DNA from: an uncultured Arenimonas sp.
GTDB lineage: Bacteria; Pseudomonadota; Gammaproteobacteria; Xanthomonadales; Xanthomonadaceae
Assembly (NCBI GenBank): GCA_946885815.1
Contig: CAMPHE010000140.1
Coordinates: 1-5,376, forward strand
Direction: 5' to 3'
DNA length: 5,376 nucleotides
The translations under genes were made by a program, and so were the position numbers. Below the pieces are notes generated by a model. That model had not been told where the DNA came from. It searched no databases and saw nothing but the letters and a program-made list of their open reading frames with translations. Shown here one piece after another: positions 1 through 5,376 of this stretch; position 1 is the first letter of the stretch; every line of letters begins with the position of its first letter.

Positions 1-104
1 AGGTCGATCAGGTACTGGTAGCGCTCGGACCAGTCGCCGAAGAACGCGAATTCCTCGGCGATCGCCCGCTGCGCCTCGGCGGCGGTGGCTTCGGTCGGGC
101 GCAT
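1..104 (-). CDS. sufE: SufE family sulfur-acceptor protein, N-terminal part (truncated by window edge)
   Basis: Reverse-strand reading from the ATG at 104-102 gives 34 complete codons with no stop before the window edge. The peptide contains EEFAFFGDWSERYQYLID, which I recognise as the conserved N-terminal signature of SufE (typically EFxxFxDWxxRYxYLIDLG). SufE takes persulfide sulfur from the cysteine desulfurase SufS and passes it to the Suf Fe-S cluster assembly machinery in the cytoplasm. The active-site cysteine would lie beyond the window, so function cannot be confirmed here. The start is set by a one-base overlap with the cysS stop (TGATG) and a strong GGAGG eight bases upstream. The gene is probably co-transcribed with cysS. 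The family assignment is by recognition only, from a short fragment. Confidence 0.85.
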   Translation of the reverse strand, partial: MRPTEATAAEAQRAIAEEFAFFGDWSERYQYLID

Positions 105-1474
105 CAGCCGCGCCTCCAGCGCACGCCCTGCGGCGTGTCCTCGAGCAGCACGCCTTCGTCGGCGAGCTGCGCGCGGATCGCGTCGGCGCGGGCGAAATCG
201 CGCGCGGTCTTCGCCGCCGCGCGTTCATCGACGAGGGCCTGGATGCGCGCCGCGTCGGCGTCGTCGCTGCCGCGCCCGAACCAGTCGGCCGGTGCCTGCT
301 GCAGCAGGCCGAGCAGCTTGCCGCCGGCCAGCAGCGCACCCTTCAGTCGCGCCCGTTCCGCCGGATCGCGCGCGACGCGCGCTTCGGCGGCGAGCCGCGC
401 CAGTTCCGAAAGCGCGGTCGGCGTGTTGAGGTCGTCGCATAGCGCGGCCTCGACGGCTTCGGGCGCATCGTCGCCACTCGCGTCGACGTCGCCGAGGTCG
501 CGCAGCGTGCCGTAGAGCCGGTCGAGCGTGCGCACGCACTGTTCGATCAGCGTGTCCGACCAGTCCAGCGGCTGGCGGTAGTGCGCCGACAGCAGCGCGT
601 AGCGCAGCGCTTCCGGCGGATGCGCGGCGAGCAGGTCGTGCACCAGCGAGACGTTGCCGACCGACTTGGACATCTTCGCGCCGTCGAACGTCAGCATGCC
701 GTTGTGCAGCCAGACGCGCGCGAACACCTTGCCGCCGTGCGCGCACGTGCTCTGCGCGACCTCGTTCTCGTGGTGCGGGAACTGCAGGTCGACGCCGCCG
801 GCATGGATGTCGATCGTCTCGCCCAGATGCGCCGCCGCCATCGCCGAACATTCGATGTGCCAGCCGGGCCGGCCCCGGCCCCACGGCGAGTCCCAGCCGG
901 GCAGGTCCGGTGTCGACGGCTTCCAGAGCACGAAATCGCCGGCGTCGCGCTTGTAGGGGGCCACCTCGACGCGGGCGCCGGCCAGCAGCTCCTCCGGGTC
1001 GCGGCCCGACAGCCGGCCGTAATCCGGGAAGCTGGCGACCGAGAACAGCACATGGCCTTCCGCCGCGTAGGCGTGACCCGACGCGATCAGCCGCTCGACC
1101 ATCGCGATGATCTGCGGGATGTGCGTCGTCGCGTGCGGCACGACATCCGGCTCGCCGGCACCGAGGCGGCGCATGTCTTCCGCGTACGCGGCCGCGAAGC
1201 GGCCGGTGATGTCCGCGATCGGCACGCCGCGCTCGCGCGCCGCGGTGTTGATCTTGTCGTCGACGTCGGTGATGTTGCGCGCGTACACCACCTGCGGGAA
1301 CCGGCGCCGCAGCAGCGTGGCGAGCACGCCGAACACCACCGGCGGGCGCGCGTTGCCGATGTGCACGTAGTTGTAGACGGTGGGTCCGCAGACGTACATC
1401 GTCACGCGGGCCGGGTCGAGCGGCACGAACGGCTCGACACGGCGGGCGAGGGTATTGTGGAGGCGGATTTCCAT
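104..1474 (-). CDS. cysS: Cysteinyl-tRNA synthetase (CysRS)
   Basis: This encodes 456 residues, close to the usual CysRS length (461 in E. coli). The enzyme is a cytoplasmic class I aminoacyl-tRNA synthetase that activates cysteine with ATP and charges tRNA-Cys. Visible signatures are the N-terminal CGPTVYN, the HIGH-type motif HIGN at 38-41, NITDVDDKI near 67-75, GWHIECS at 204-210, FPHHENE at 232-238 and the KMSKS loop at 267-271. The four zinc ligands that discriminate cysteine are all present: Cys29, Cys209, His234 and Glu238. The C-terminal part after about residue 310 matches the DALR/anticodon-binding region. The ATG at 1474-1472 is placed where family members begin (MxxRLHNTL), although no strong Shine-Dalgarno precedes it. 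The gene ends one base into sufE and diverges from the glycine-zipper gene across 141 bases. No frameshift or missing active-site residue is seen. Confidence 0.98.
   Translation of the reverse strand: MEIRLHNTLARRVEPFVPLDPARVTMYVCGPTVYNYVHIGNARPPVVFGVLATLLRRRFPQVVYARNITDVDDKINTAARERGVPIADITGRFAAAYAEDMRRLGAGEPDVVPHATTHIPQIIAMVERLIASGHAYAAEGHVLFSVASFPDYGRLSGRDPEELLAGARVEVAPYKRDAGDFVLWKPSTPDLPGWDSPWGRGRPGWHIECSAMAAAHLGETIDIHAGGVDLQFPHHENEVAQSTCAHGGKVFARVWLHNGMLTFDGAKMSKSVGNVSLVHDLLAAHPPEALRYALLSAHYRQPLDWSDTLIEQCVRTLDRLYGTLRDLGDVDASGDDAPEAVEAALCDDLNTPTALSELARLAAEARVARDPAERARLKGALLAGGKLLGLLQQAPADWFGRGSDDADAARIQALVDERAAAKTARDFARADAIRAQLADEGVLLEDTPQGVRWRRG
113..117 (-). promoter_or_regulatory. Ribosome binding site of sufE, inside the cysS 3' end
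   Basis: Reading the minus strand, GGAGG lies 8 bases before the sufE ATG and overlaps the codons for Trp453 and Arg454 of cysS. It decides the sufE start and suggests that ribosomes finishing cysS re-initiate on sufE. Confidence 0.75.
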
Positions 1475-1548
1475 GAGGCGGTGCGCGGCGAAAACGCGAG
1501 TCTATCAAGGCACCGGACGCCGCTTTACGAAATCTTACGCCCGGGTTC

Positions 1549-1576
1549 AGCGCCAGGGTGTTTGAATCCCGGCGCT
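1549..1576. repeat. Inverted repeat / hairpin in the divergent intergenic region
   Basis: AGCGCC(A)GGG at 1549-1558 can pair with CCCGGCGCT at 1568-1576. This gives nine base pairs with one bulged A (1555) and a nine-base, AT-richer loop (1559-1567). No T-tract follows on either strand, so it is not an intrinsic terminator. It lies 40 bases upstream of the glycine-zipper start codon and about 75 bases upstream of cysS. It could be a 5' UTR hairpin or an operator. I see no convincing sigma-70 promoter in 1475-1615 for either gene. Confidence 0.45.
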
Positions 1577-1602
1577 CGTCATGCCCCGTCCAGCGCCCGT
1601 CC

Positions 1603-1606
1603 GGAG
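1603..1606 (+). promoter_or_regulatory. Ribosome binding site of the glycine-zipper gene
   Basis: GGAG lies nine bases before the ATG at 1616. It supports this start over the long upstream extension of the same open frame. The signal peptide beginning exactly at this ATG is independent support. Confidence 0.6.
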
Positions 1607-1615
1607 TGGTTCCCG

Positions 1616-2197
1616 ATGTCGATCGTCCGCCTGTCGTTCTGCGCCTTCCTCGCCCTGTACGCGGTCGCCGCGCCGGCGCAGGACCGCGGCGAACCCCCTG
1701 CCGGCGACCCCTACGAAGCGCAGGCGCGCGACGGTTTCGGCGCGCCGGTCGAGGAGAACGTCAGCTACGGCTATGCGCAGGTGCTGCGCGCCGACCCGGT
1801 GTCCGAGGTCGTGGTCACCCGCACGCCGGAGGAGCGCTGCGATCCGGAACCGGAAGCGCGGGGCGGCACGACCGGCGGCACGGTGATCGGCGCGCTCGTC
1901 GGCGCGGCGGTCGGCAACCAGATCGGCAAGGGCAACGGCCGCCGGGCCGCGACCGCGGCCGGGGCGGTCGCCGGCGGCGTGGTCGGCCATGGCATCGCGT
2001 CGCGCCGCGCCGAGGCCGAAGCCCGCGGGTGCCGGATAGTGGAGGTCGAGCGCGAGGAGACCCGGCTCGTCGGCTACGACGTCGAATACATGTACAAGGG
2101 CGAGAAATACATGTCGCGGCTGCCTTACGACCCCGGCAACCGGGTGCGCATCCGCGTTTCCGTGACGCCCGACTCGATTTCCACCGCCGGCCGCTGA
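1616..2197 (+). CDS. Exported glycine-zipper (2TM, 17 kDa antigen-like) protein of unknown role
   Basis: This encodes 193 residues. Residues 1-21 look like a Sec signal peptide: a short basic start, a hydrophobic core (FCAFLALYAVAA) and an APA|Q signal peptidase I site. No lipobox cysteine follows, so unlike SlyB and related lipoproteins it is probably not lipidated. Residues 83-128 hold a glycine-zipper segment with two small, Gly/Ala-rich helical stretches, GTVIGALVGAAVGNQIG and AAGAVAGGVVGHGIA, separated by a basic KGNGRR turn. This fits the glycine-zipper 2TM / Rick_17kDa_Anti family. The C-terminal part (about 140-182) ends in YDVEYMYKGEKYMSRLPYDPGNRVRIRV, which resembles the conserved tail of similar proteins in Xanthomonadaceae. 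Two cysteines, Cys75 and Cys139, flank the zipper and could form a disulfide outside the cytoplasm. The likely location is the periplasm or outer membrane. The ATG at 1616 has GGAG at 1603-1606. The reading frame stays open far upstream, but that stretch is antisense to cysS and not coding. Confidence 0.85.
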   Translation: MSIVRLSFCAFLALYAVAAPAQDRGEPPAGDPYEAQARDGFGAPVEENVSYGYAQVLRADPVSEVVVTRTPEERCDPEPEARGGTTGGTVIGALVGAAVGNQIGKGNGRRAATAAGAVAGGVVGHGIASRRAEAEARGCRIVEVEREETRLVGYDVEYMYKGEKYMSRLPYDPGNRVRIRVSVTPDSISTAGR

Positions 2198-2226
2198 TTG
2201 CGGCGCGACGGCACCGCCGGCATACT
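2198..2226 (+). promoter_or_regulatory. Candidate sigma-70 promoter of the arginine operon
   Basis: TTGCGG at 2198-2203 and CATACT at 2221-2226 are separated by exactly 17 bases, with partial matches to the -35 (3/6) and -10 (4/6) consensus. The predicted transcript start is near 2233, next to an ATG at 2235. It begins immediately after the stop codon of the glycine-zipper gene. The consensus match is modest, so the call rests on spacing and position. Confidence 0.4.
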
Positions 2227-2233
2227 GCGCCGC
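2200..2233. repeat. GC-rich dyad overlapping the candidate arg promoter
   Basis: GCGGCGC at 2200-2206 is perfectly inverted as GCGCCGC at 2227-2233. A second small inverted repeat (CGGC/GCCG, 2209-2219) is nested inside. It starts three bases after the stop codon of the glycine-zipper gene and has no T-tract. It may be a 3'-end hairpin of that transcript, or a dyad at the arg promoter. In DNA this GC-rich it could also be chance. Confidence 0.35.
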
Positions 2234-2234
2234 G

Positions 2235-2339
2235 ATGCACTCCCTCCCCGCCGACGCCGACGTCCTGACTTCCGCCCGCATGGCGGCAGGCATGACCTCG
2301 CGTGCGCGCCGACCGGAATCCCGCCATCCCGCTGGGTAG
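2235..2339 (+). CDS. Candidate arginine-rich leader peptide of the arg operon
   Basis: This short ORF has 34 codons from the ATG at 2235 and ends at TAG 2337-2339. Two further in-frame ATGs at 2280 and 2292 would give 19 or 15 residues. The last 15 codons begin MTSRARRPESRH and hold four Arg codons, at 2301, 2307, 2310 and 2322, including one CGA. No clear Shine-Dalgarno is seen. If transcription starts near 2233, the ATG at 2235 could be read leaderless. The stop codon begins in the last base of a segment, 2331-2337, able to pair with the 5' arm of the terminator just upstream of argF'. The proposed role is as a sensor whose translation reports Arg-tRNA supply, not as a functional protein. 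Arg codons are common in DNA of this composition, so coding is unproven. Confidence 0.4.
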   Translation: MHSLPADADVLTSARMAAGMTSRARRPESRHPAG

Positions 2340-2380
2340 CCCGGACGCTTTCGCGTTTTCGAAACCGGACCAAGCCCAGC
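2331..2380 (+). promoter_or_regulatory. Candidate antiterminator hairpin of the arg leader
   Basis: GCTGGGT at 2331-2337 pairs with GCCCAGC at 2374-2380 (six Watson-Crick pairs and one G-U). Inside, CCGG 2341-2344 pairs with CCGG 2365-2368, and TTTCG 2349-2353 pairs with CGAAA 2360-2364. Together these form a long imperfect hairpin of about 16 pairs. Its 3' arm is the 5' arm of the terminator, so the two structures exclude each other. The pairings are seen directly; the regulatory role is inferred. Confidence 0.45.
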
Positions 2381-2403
2381 CTTCGCGCTGGGCTTTTTCG
2401 TTT
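2372..2403 (+). terminator. Intrinsic terminator in the argF' leader (candidate attenuator)
   Basis: AAGCCCAGC at 2372-2380 and GCTGGGCTT at 2387-2395 form a perfect nine-pair stem with the loop CTTCGC, followed by TTTTTCGTTT. The T-rich side is present only for plus-strand transcription. It ends less than 20 bases before the argF' start codon and about ten bases before its ribosome binding site. Any transcript of argF' begun upstream must therefore read through it. That position favours an attenuator over a plain terminator of the preceding gene. Confidence 0.85.
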
Positions 2404-2411
2404 CCGCCACC

Positions 2412-2415
2412 AGGA
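2412..2415 (+). promoter_or_regulatory. Ribosome binding site of argF'
   Basis: AGGA lies six bases before the ATG at 2422 and decides this start over the GTG at 2302. The same frame stays open from 2302, but its codons would run through the terminator hairpin. Confidence 0.65.
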
Positions 2416-2421
2416 CCGCCG

Positions 2422-3426
2422 ATGAAGCATTTCCTCAACACCCAGGACTGGACCCGCGCCGAGCTCGACGCCGTACTGGCGCAGGCGGCCGCGTTCAAGC
2501 GCCATCCGGCCGGCGAGCAGCTGAAGGGCCGCTCGATCGCGCTGGTGTTCTTCAATCCGTCGCTGCGCACCCGCACCAGCTTCGAGCTGGGCGCGTTCCA
2601 GCTCGGCGGGCACGCGGTGGTGCTGCAGCCGGGCAAGGACGCGTGGCCGATCGAGTTCGACGTCGGCACGGTGATGGATGGCGATGCCGAGGAGCACGTG
2701 GCCGAAGTCGCGCGGGTGCTGTCGCGCTATGTCGACCTGATCGCGGTGCGTGCGTTCCCGAAGTTCGTCGACTGGGCGGCGGACCGCGAGGATCGCGTGC
2801 TGCGCGCGTTCGCGCGTTACGCGACGGTCCCGGTGATCAACCTCGAGACGATCACCCATCCGTGCCAGGAACTCGCGCATGCGCTGGCGCTGCAGGAGCA
2901 TTTCGGCACGACCGACCTGCGCGGCCGGAAATACGTGCTCACGTGGACGTATCACCCGAAGCCGCTGAACACCGCCGTCGCCAATTCCGCGCTGACGATC
3001 GCGACGCGGCTCGGCATGGACGTCACCCTGCTGTGCCCGACGCCCGACTACGTGCTCGACGAGCGCTACATGGGCTGGGCGCGCGACAACGTCGCGGCGA
3101 GCGGCGGCTCGCTGCAGGTGAGCCACGACATCGAAGCCGCGTACCGCGGCGCGCACGTGGTGTACGCGAAGAGCTGGGGCGCGCTGCCGTATTTCGGCCG
3201 CTGGGACGCCGAGAAACCGATCCGCGACGCGCATCGCCACTTCATCGTCGACGAGGCGAAGATGGCGCTGACCGACGGCGCGGTGTTCAGCCATTGCCTG
3301 CCGCTGCGGCGCGGCGTCAAGGCGACCGACGGCGTGATGGACTCGCCGGCCTGCATCGCGATCGAAGAAGCCGAGAACCGGCTGCATGTGCAGAAGGCCG
3401 TGATGGCCGCGTTGCTCGCCCCCTGA
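2422..3426 (+). CDS. argF': N-acetyl-L-ornithine transcarbamylase (AOTCase)
   Basis: This encodes 334 residues, against about 339 for the characterised Xanthomonas campestris enzyme, which it closely resembles. It transfers the carbamoyl group from carbamoyl phosphate to N-acetyl-L-ornithine, giving N-acetyl-L-citrulline, and so replaces ordinary ornithine transcarbamylase. Signatures are the carbamoyl-phosphate loop SLRTRTSFE (47-55), the loop GKDAWPIEF (71-79) with Trp75, HPCQ (146-149) and HCLPLRR (291-297). Positions 75, 90, 142, 250 and 300 (W, E, E, K, K) correspond to residues 77, 92, 144, 252 and 302 of the X. campestris enzyme. As I recall the structural literature, Glu92 sets preference for acetyl- over succinyl-ornithine and Lys302 is carboxylated. 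Known AOTCases are cytoplasmic trimers. It is the first gene of the arg operon, behind a terminator-bearing leader, with argG 25 bases downstream. The start matches the family N-terminus (KHFLNTQDW). Confidence 0.97.
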   Translation: MKHFLNTQDWTRAELDAVLAQAAAFKRHPAGEQLKGRSIALVFFNPSLRTRTSFELGAFQLGGHAVVLQPGKDAWPIEFDVGTVMDGDAEEHVAEVARVLSRYVDLIAVRAFPKFVDWAADREDRVLRAFARYATVPVINLETITHPCQELAHALALQEHFGTTDLRGRKYVLTWTYHPKPLNTAVANSALTIATRLGMDVTLLCPTPDYVLDERYMGWARDNVAASGGSLQVSHDIEAAYRGAHVVYAKSWGALPYFGRWDAEKPIRDAHRHFIVDEAKMALTDGAVFSHCLPLRRGVKATDGVMDSPACIAIEEAENRLHVQKAVMAALLAP

Positions 3427-3451
3427 TCCCTTCCTGTCCCGGTACCCTCCC

Positions 3452-4663
3452 ATGACCGACTCCCGCGACATCGTGCTGGCCTTTTCCGGCGGCCTCGACA
3501 CCAGCTTCTGCGTACCGTGGCTGCGCGAGCGCGGCTGGACCGTGCATACCGTGTTCGCCGACACCGGCGGCGTCGGCGCGGACGAACGCGCCGCGATCGA
3601 GGCGCGCGCGGCCGAACTCGGCGTGGCCAGCCATGTCACCGTCGACGGCGGCGCGGCGCTGTGGCGCGATTTCGTGCGGCCGTTCGTGATGGCCGGCGAG
3701 GGCTACCAGGGCCAGTACCCGCTGCTGGTGTCGGACCGCTATCTGATCGTCGACGCCGCGCTGGCGCGCGCGGCGGAGCTCGGCACCCGCGCGATCGCGC
3801 ACGGCTGCACCGGCATGGGCAACGACCAGGTGCGTTTCGACCTCGCGGTCAAGGCCGCCGGCGACTGGAACATCGTCGCGCCGATCCGCGAGATCCAGAA
3901 GGAACATGCGCAGACGCGCGCGTACGAACAGGCGTTCCTCGAGGCGCGCGGGTTCGCGGTGAACTCGAAGCAGAAGGCGTACACGATCAACGAGAACCTG
4001 CTCGGCCTGACGATGTCCGGGGGCGAGATCGACCGCTGGGACGCGCCGGGCGAGGGCGCCCGCGGCTGGTGCGCGCCGCGTGCGGAGTGGCCGGTGCAGC
4101 CGCTGCAGGCGACGCTGCGATTCGAACGCGGCGAGGCCGTGGCGCTCGACGGCGAGCCGATGGCCGGCCCGGCGCTGCTGGCGACGCTCAACCGGCGCTT
4201 CGCCGCCTACGGCGTCGGTCGCGGCCAGTACACCGGCGACACGACGATCGGGCTGAAAGGCCGCATCGTCTACGAAGCGCCCGGCCTCGCGGCGCTGCTC
4301 GCGGCGCATCGCGCGCTGGAGGAGGCCGTGCTGACCAAGCACCAGAACCGGTTCAAGCCGGACGTCGCGCGACGCTGGGTCGAACTCGTCTACGAAGGCT
4401 TCTGGAACGACCCGCTGAAGCGCGACCTCGAGGCGTTCCTCGAATCGAGCCAGGCGTGCGTGAGCGGCGACGTCGCGCTCGAAACCCACGGTGGACGGGT
4501 GGATGCGGTCGCGCTGCGTTCGCCGCATCTGCTGCAGGCCAGCGGGGCGACGTATGCGCAGTCCGCCGACTGGGGCGTGGCCGAAGCGGAGGGGTTCATC
4601 CGCCTGTACGGCATGAGCAGCACGCTCTGGGCGCAGGTGAACGGGCCCGGGGATCGGGCCTGA
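3452..4663 (+). CDS. argG: Argininosuccinate synthase (divergent, Xanthomonas/Bacteroidetes-like type)
   Basis: This encodes 403 residues. It catalyses ATP-dependent condensation of citrulline with aspartate to argininosuccinate, the penultimate step of arginine synthesis, in the cytoplasm. The PP-loop nucleotide motif SGGLDTS is at 12-18. The segment [14 protein letters not shown] at 116-129 corresponds to the citrulline/aspartate-binding AHGATGKGNDQVRFE of typical synthases, with Cys and Met at the two changed positions. [13 protein letters not shown] is at 173-185 and [12 protein letters not shown] at 267-278. The ATG at 3452 matches the family N-terminus, but the 25-base gap after argF' is pyrimidine-rich and shows no Shine-Dalgarno, so translation may depend on coupling to argF'. 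The enzyme should receive citrulline made by the deacetylase encoded next. Sequence style differs from both the usual 400-residue type and the E. coli 447-residue type; I recall similar proteins in Xanthomonas and Bacteroidetes. Confidence 0.95.
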   Translation: MTDSRDIVLAFSGGLDTSFCVPWLRERGWTVHTVFADTGGVGADERAAIEARAAELGVASHVTVDGGAALWRDFVRPFVMAGEGYQGQYPLLVSDRYLIVDAALARAAELGTRAIAHGCTGMGNDQVRFDLAVKAAGDWNIVAPIREIQKEHAQTRAYEQAFLEARGFAVNSKQKAYTINENLLGLTMSGGEIDRWDAPGEGARGWCAPRAEWPVQPLQATLRFERGEAVALDGEPMAGPALLATLNRRFAAYGVGRGQYTGDTTIGLKGRIVYEAPGLAALLAAHRALEEAVLTKHQNRFKPDVARRWVELVYEGFWNDPLKRDLEAFLESSQACVSGDVALETHGGRVDAVALRSPHLLQASGATYAQSADWGVAEAEGFIRLYGMSSTLWAQVNGPGDRA

Positions 4664-4669
4664 AGGCCC
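4656..4669 (+). promoter_or_regulatory. Hairpin over the argG stop codon and argE' ribosome binding site
   Basis: GGGCC at 4656-4660 pairs with GGCCC at 4665-4669 around the loop TGAA, which contains the argG stop codon. The AAGG at 4663-4666, ten bases before the argE' ATG, is partly buried in the stem. No T-tract follows, so it is not a terminator. A ribosome reaching the argG stop would melt it, which fits translational coupling. Confidence 0.4.
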
Positions 4670-4676
4670 TCCCACG

Positions 4677-5376
4677 ATGATCGCCGACGTCCTTCGTCAC
4701 CTCGAGGCGCTCGTCGCGTTCGACACGCGCAATCCGCCGCGCGCGATCGGGCCCGGCATCTTCGATTACCTGCGCGCGCAGCTGCCCGGGTTCGACTGCA
4801 CGCTGACCGACCACGGCGCCGGTGCGTGGTCGCTGCTCGCCGTGCGCGGCCGGCCGGTGCGCGTGTTCAACGTGCATCTCGACACCGTGCCGTCGTCGCC
4901 CGGCTGGAGCGCCGATCCGCTGCGCCTGCGCGTCGACGCGGCGCGGGCCACGGGCCTCGGCGCGTGCGACATCAAGGGCGCCGCCGCGGCGCTGGTCGTG
5001 GCCGCGAACGCGACATCGGGCGACGCCGCGTTCCTGTTCACCAGCGACGAGGAGGCGAACGATCCGCGGGGTGTCGCTGCGTTCCTCGCCGGGGAACACG
5101 GTTTCACCGAGGCGATCGTCGCCGAGCCGACCCGCGGCGAGGCGGTGCTCGCGCATCGCGGCATCACCTCGTTGCGGCTGGCGTTCCGCGGCGTGGCCGG
5201 CCATGCGAGCGGCGGCGGCGCGCGCGACGGCAGCGCGCTGCACGCGGCGATGCGCTGGGGTGCCGACGCGCTCGATCTCGTCGCGCGCTGCGACGCGCTG
5301 CGTTTCGGCGGGCTCACCGGGCTGCGCTTCAACATCGGCCGGGTCGAAGGCGGGATCAAGGCCAACATGATCGCGC
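4677..5376 (+). CDS. argE': N-acetyl-L-citrulline deacetylase, M20 family (truncated at right edge)
   Basis: The frame is open from the ATG at 4677 to the window edge (233 complete codons of an expected 360 or so). The protein is an M20/ArgE-DapE zinc hydrolase. It resembles the Xanthomonas enzyme that removes the acetyl group from N-acetyl-L-citrulline, giving citrulline for ArgG. Likely metal and catalytic residues are His67 and Asp69 in NVHLDTVP, Asp98 in GACDIKG, Glu125 and Glu126 in TSDEEAND, and Glu150 in AEPT. The lid/dimerisation domain begins near 160 with HRGITSLRL and carries GHAS at 175-178, whose His176 is the usual lid histidine. The remaining metal ligand lies beyond the edge. 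The N-terminus (LEALVAFDTRNPPRAI) fits the family. It follows argG by 13 bases. Sequence alone cannot exclude acetylornithine as substrate, but the argF' neighbour makes acetylcitrulline far more likely. Confidence 0.93.
   Translation, partial: MIADVLRHLEALVAFDTRNPPRAIGPGIFDYLRAQLPGFDCTLTDHGAGAWSLLAVRGRPVRVFNVHLDTVPSSPGWSADPLRLRVDAARATGLGACDIKGAAAALVVAANATSGDAAFLFTSDEEANDPRGVAAFLAGEHGFTEAIVAEPTRGEAVLAHRGITSLRLAFRGVAGHASGGGARDGSALHAAMRWGADALDLVARCDALRFGGLTGLRFNIGRVEGGIKANMIA

Noticed and set aside
225..1508. Long minus-strand open frame overlapping cysS in another frame
   Set aside because: Its translation is Arg/Ala/Pro-rich and low in complexity; it is a shadow of cysS.
1475..1548. cysS promoter with the minus-strand -10-like element TAGACT at 1504-1499
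   Set aside because: No acceptable -35 lies 16-19 bases upstream of it, so the match is too weak to annotate.
581..1615. Long plus-strand open frame upstream of and in frame with the glycine-zipper gene, antisense to cysS
   Set aside because: It lies opposite a clearly coding cysS, its translation is Arg/His-rich without motifs, and the real protein starts at 1616 with a signal peptide and ribosome binding site. High GC keeps such frames open.
2341..2371. ArgR operator (ARG box) in the argF' leader
   Set aside because: The AT-richer patch around 2349-2364 is a small hairpin arm pair and lacks the TGAAT/ATTCA half-sites of an ARG box.
2372..2403. Terminator read simply as the end of the glycine-zipper transcript
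   Set aside because: It lies 175 bases after that gene's stop and directly before the argF' ribosome binding site, leaving no space for a separate argF' promoter. It may still also stop read-through from the upstream gene.
2302..2421. In-frame N-terminal extension of argF' from the GTG at 2302
   Set aside because: It would translate through the terminator hairpin. Family members begin at the later ATG, which has its own ribosome binding site.
2125..3639. 504-codon minus-strand open frame antisense to argF'
   Set aside because: It is opposite argF', has no recognisable domain, and has the composition of an antisense shadow in high-GC DNA.
3317..4675. 452-codon minus-strand open frame antisense to argG
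   Set aside because: Its composition is that of an antisense shadow of a confirmed gene, and no motif is seen.
1..5376. Mobile elements, CRISPR arrays, tRNA/rRNA genes, defence genes
   Set aside because: I saw no transposase or integrase motifs, no regularly spaced direct repeats, no tRNA-like cloverleaf with a CCA end, and no defence-type domains. All long coding space is housekeeping or biosynthetic.

Overview
The window is GC-rich (about 70% by eye) and densely coded. It fits a gammaproteobacterium of the Xanthomonadaceae (Lysobacteraceae), such as Lysobacter, Luteimonas or a relative. The best evidence is the arginine genes: an N-acetylornithine transcarbamylase (argF'), a divergent argininosuccinate synthase and an N-acetylcitrulline deacetylase in a row. 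That is the acetylated-intermediate arginine route described in Xanthomonas. The genus cannot be fixed from the sequence alone.

Left part (1-1474, minus strand): cysS, encoding cysteinyl-tRNA synthetase, overlaps by one base the start of sufE, a sulfur acceptor for Fe-S assembly that runs off the left edge. A strong ribosome binding site for sufE lies inside the last codons of cysS, so the two are probably co-transcribed and translationally coupled. Middle (1616-2197, plus strand): a divergently transcribed gene for a small exported glycine-zipper protein of unknown role. A good hairpin lies in the divergent intergenic region.

Right part (2198-5376, plus strand): the arginine operon argF'-argG-argE', with gaps of 25 and 13 bases; argE' is cut by the right edge. 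ArgF' carbamoylates N-acetylornithine to N-acetylcitrulline, ArgE' removes the acetyl group to give citrulline, and ArgG joins citrulline to aspartate.

The most interesting signal is the roughly 190-base leader of argF'. A strong intrinsic terminator ends only about 20 bases before the argF' start codon, which leaves no room for a promoter after it. Upstream is a short ORF with Arg codons clustered near its end. Its stop codon lies beside and partly within a segment (2331-2337) that can pair with the 5' arm of the terminator. This is the layout of a ribosome-mediated transcription attenuator sensing arginine. It is a prediction from sequence and fits the spacing well, but it needs comparative and experimental tests.
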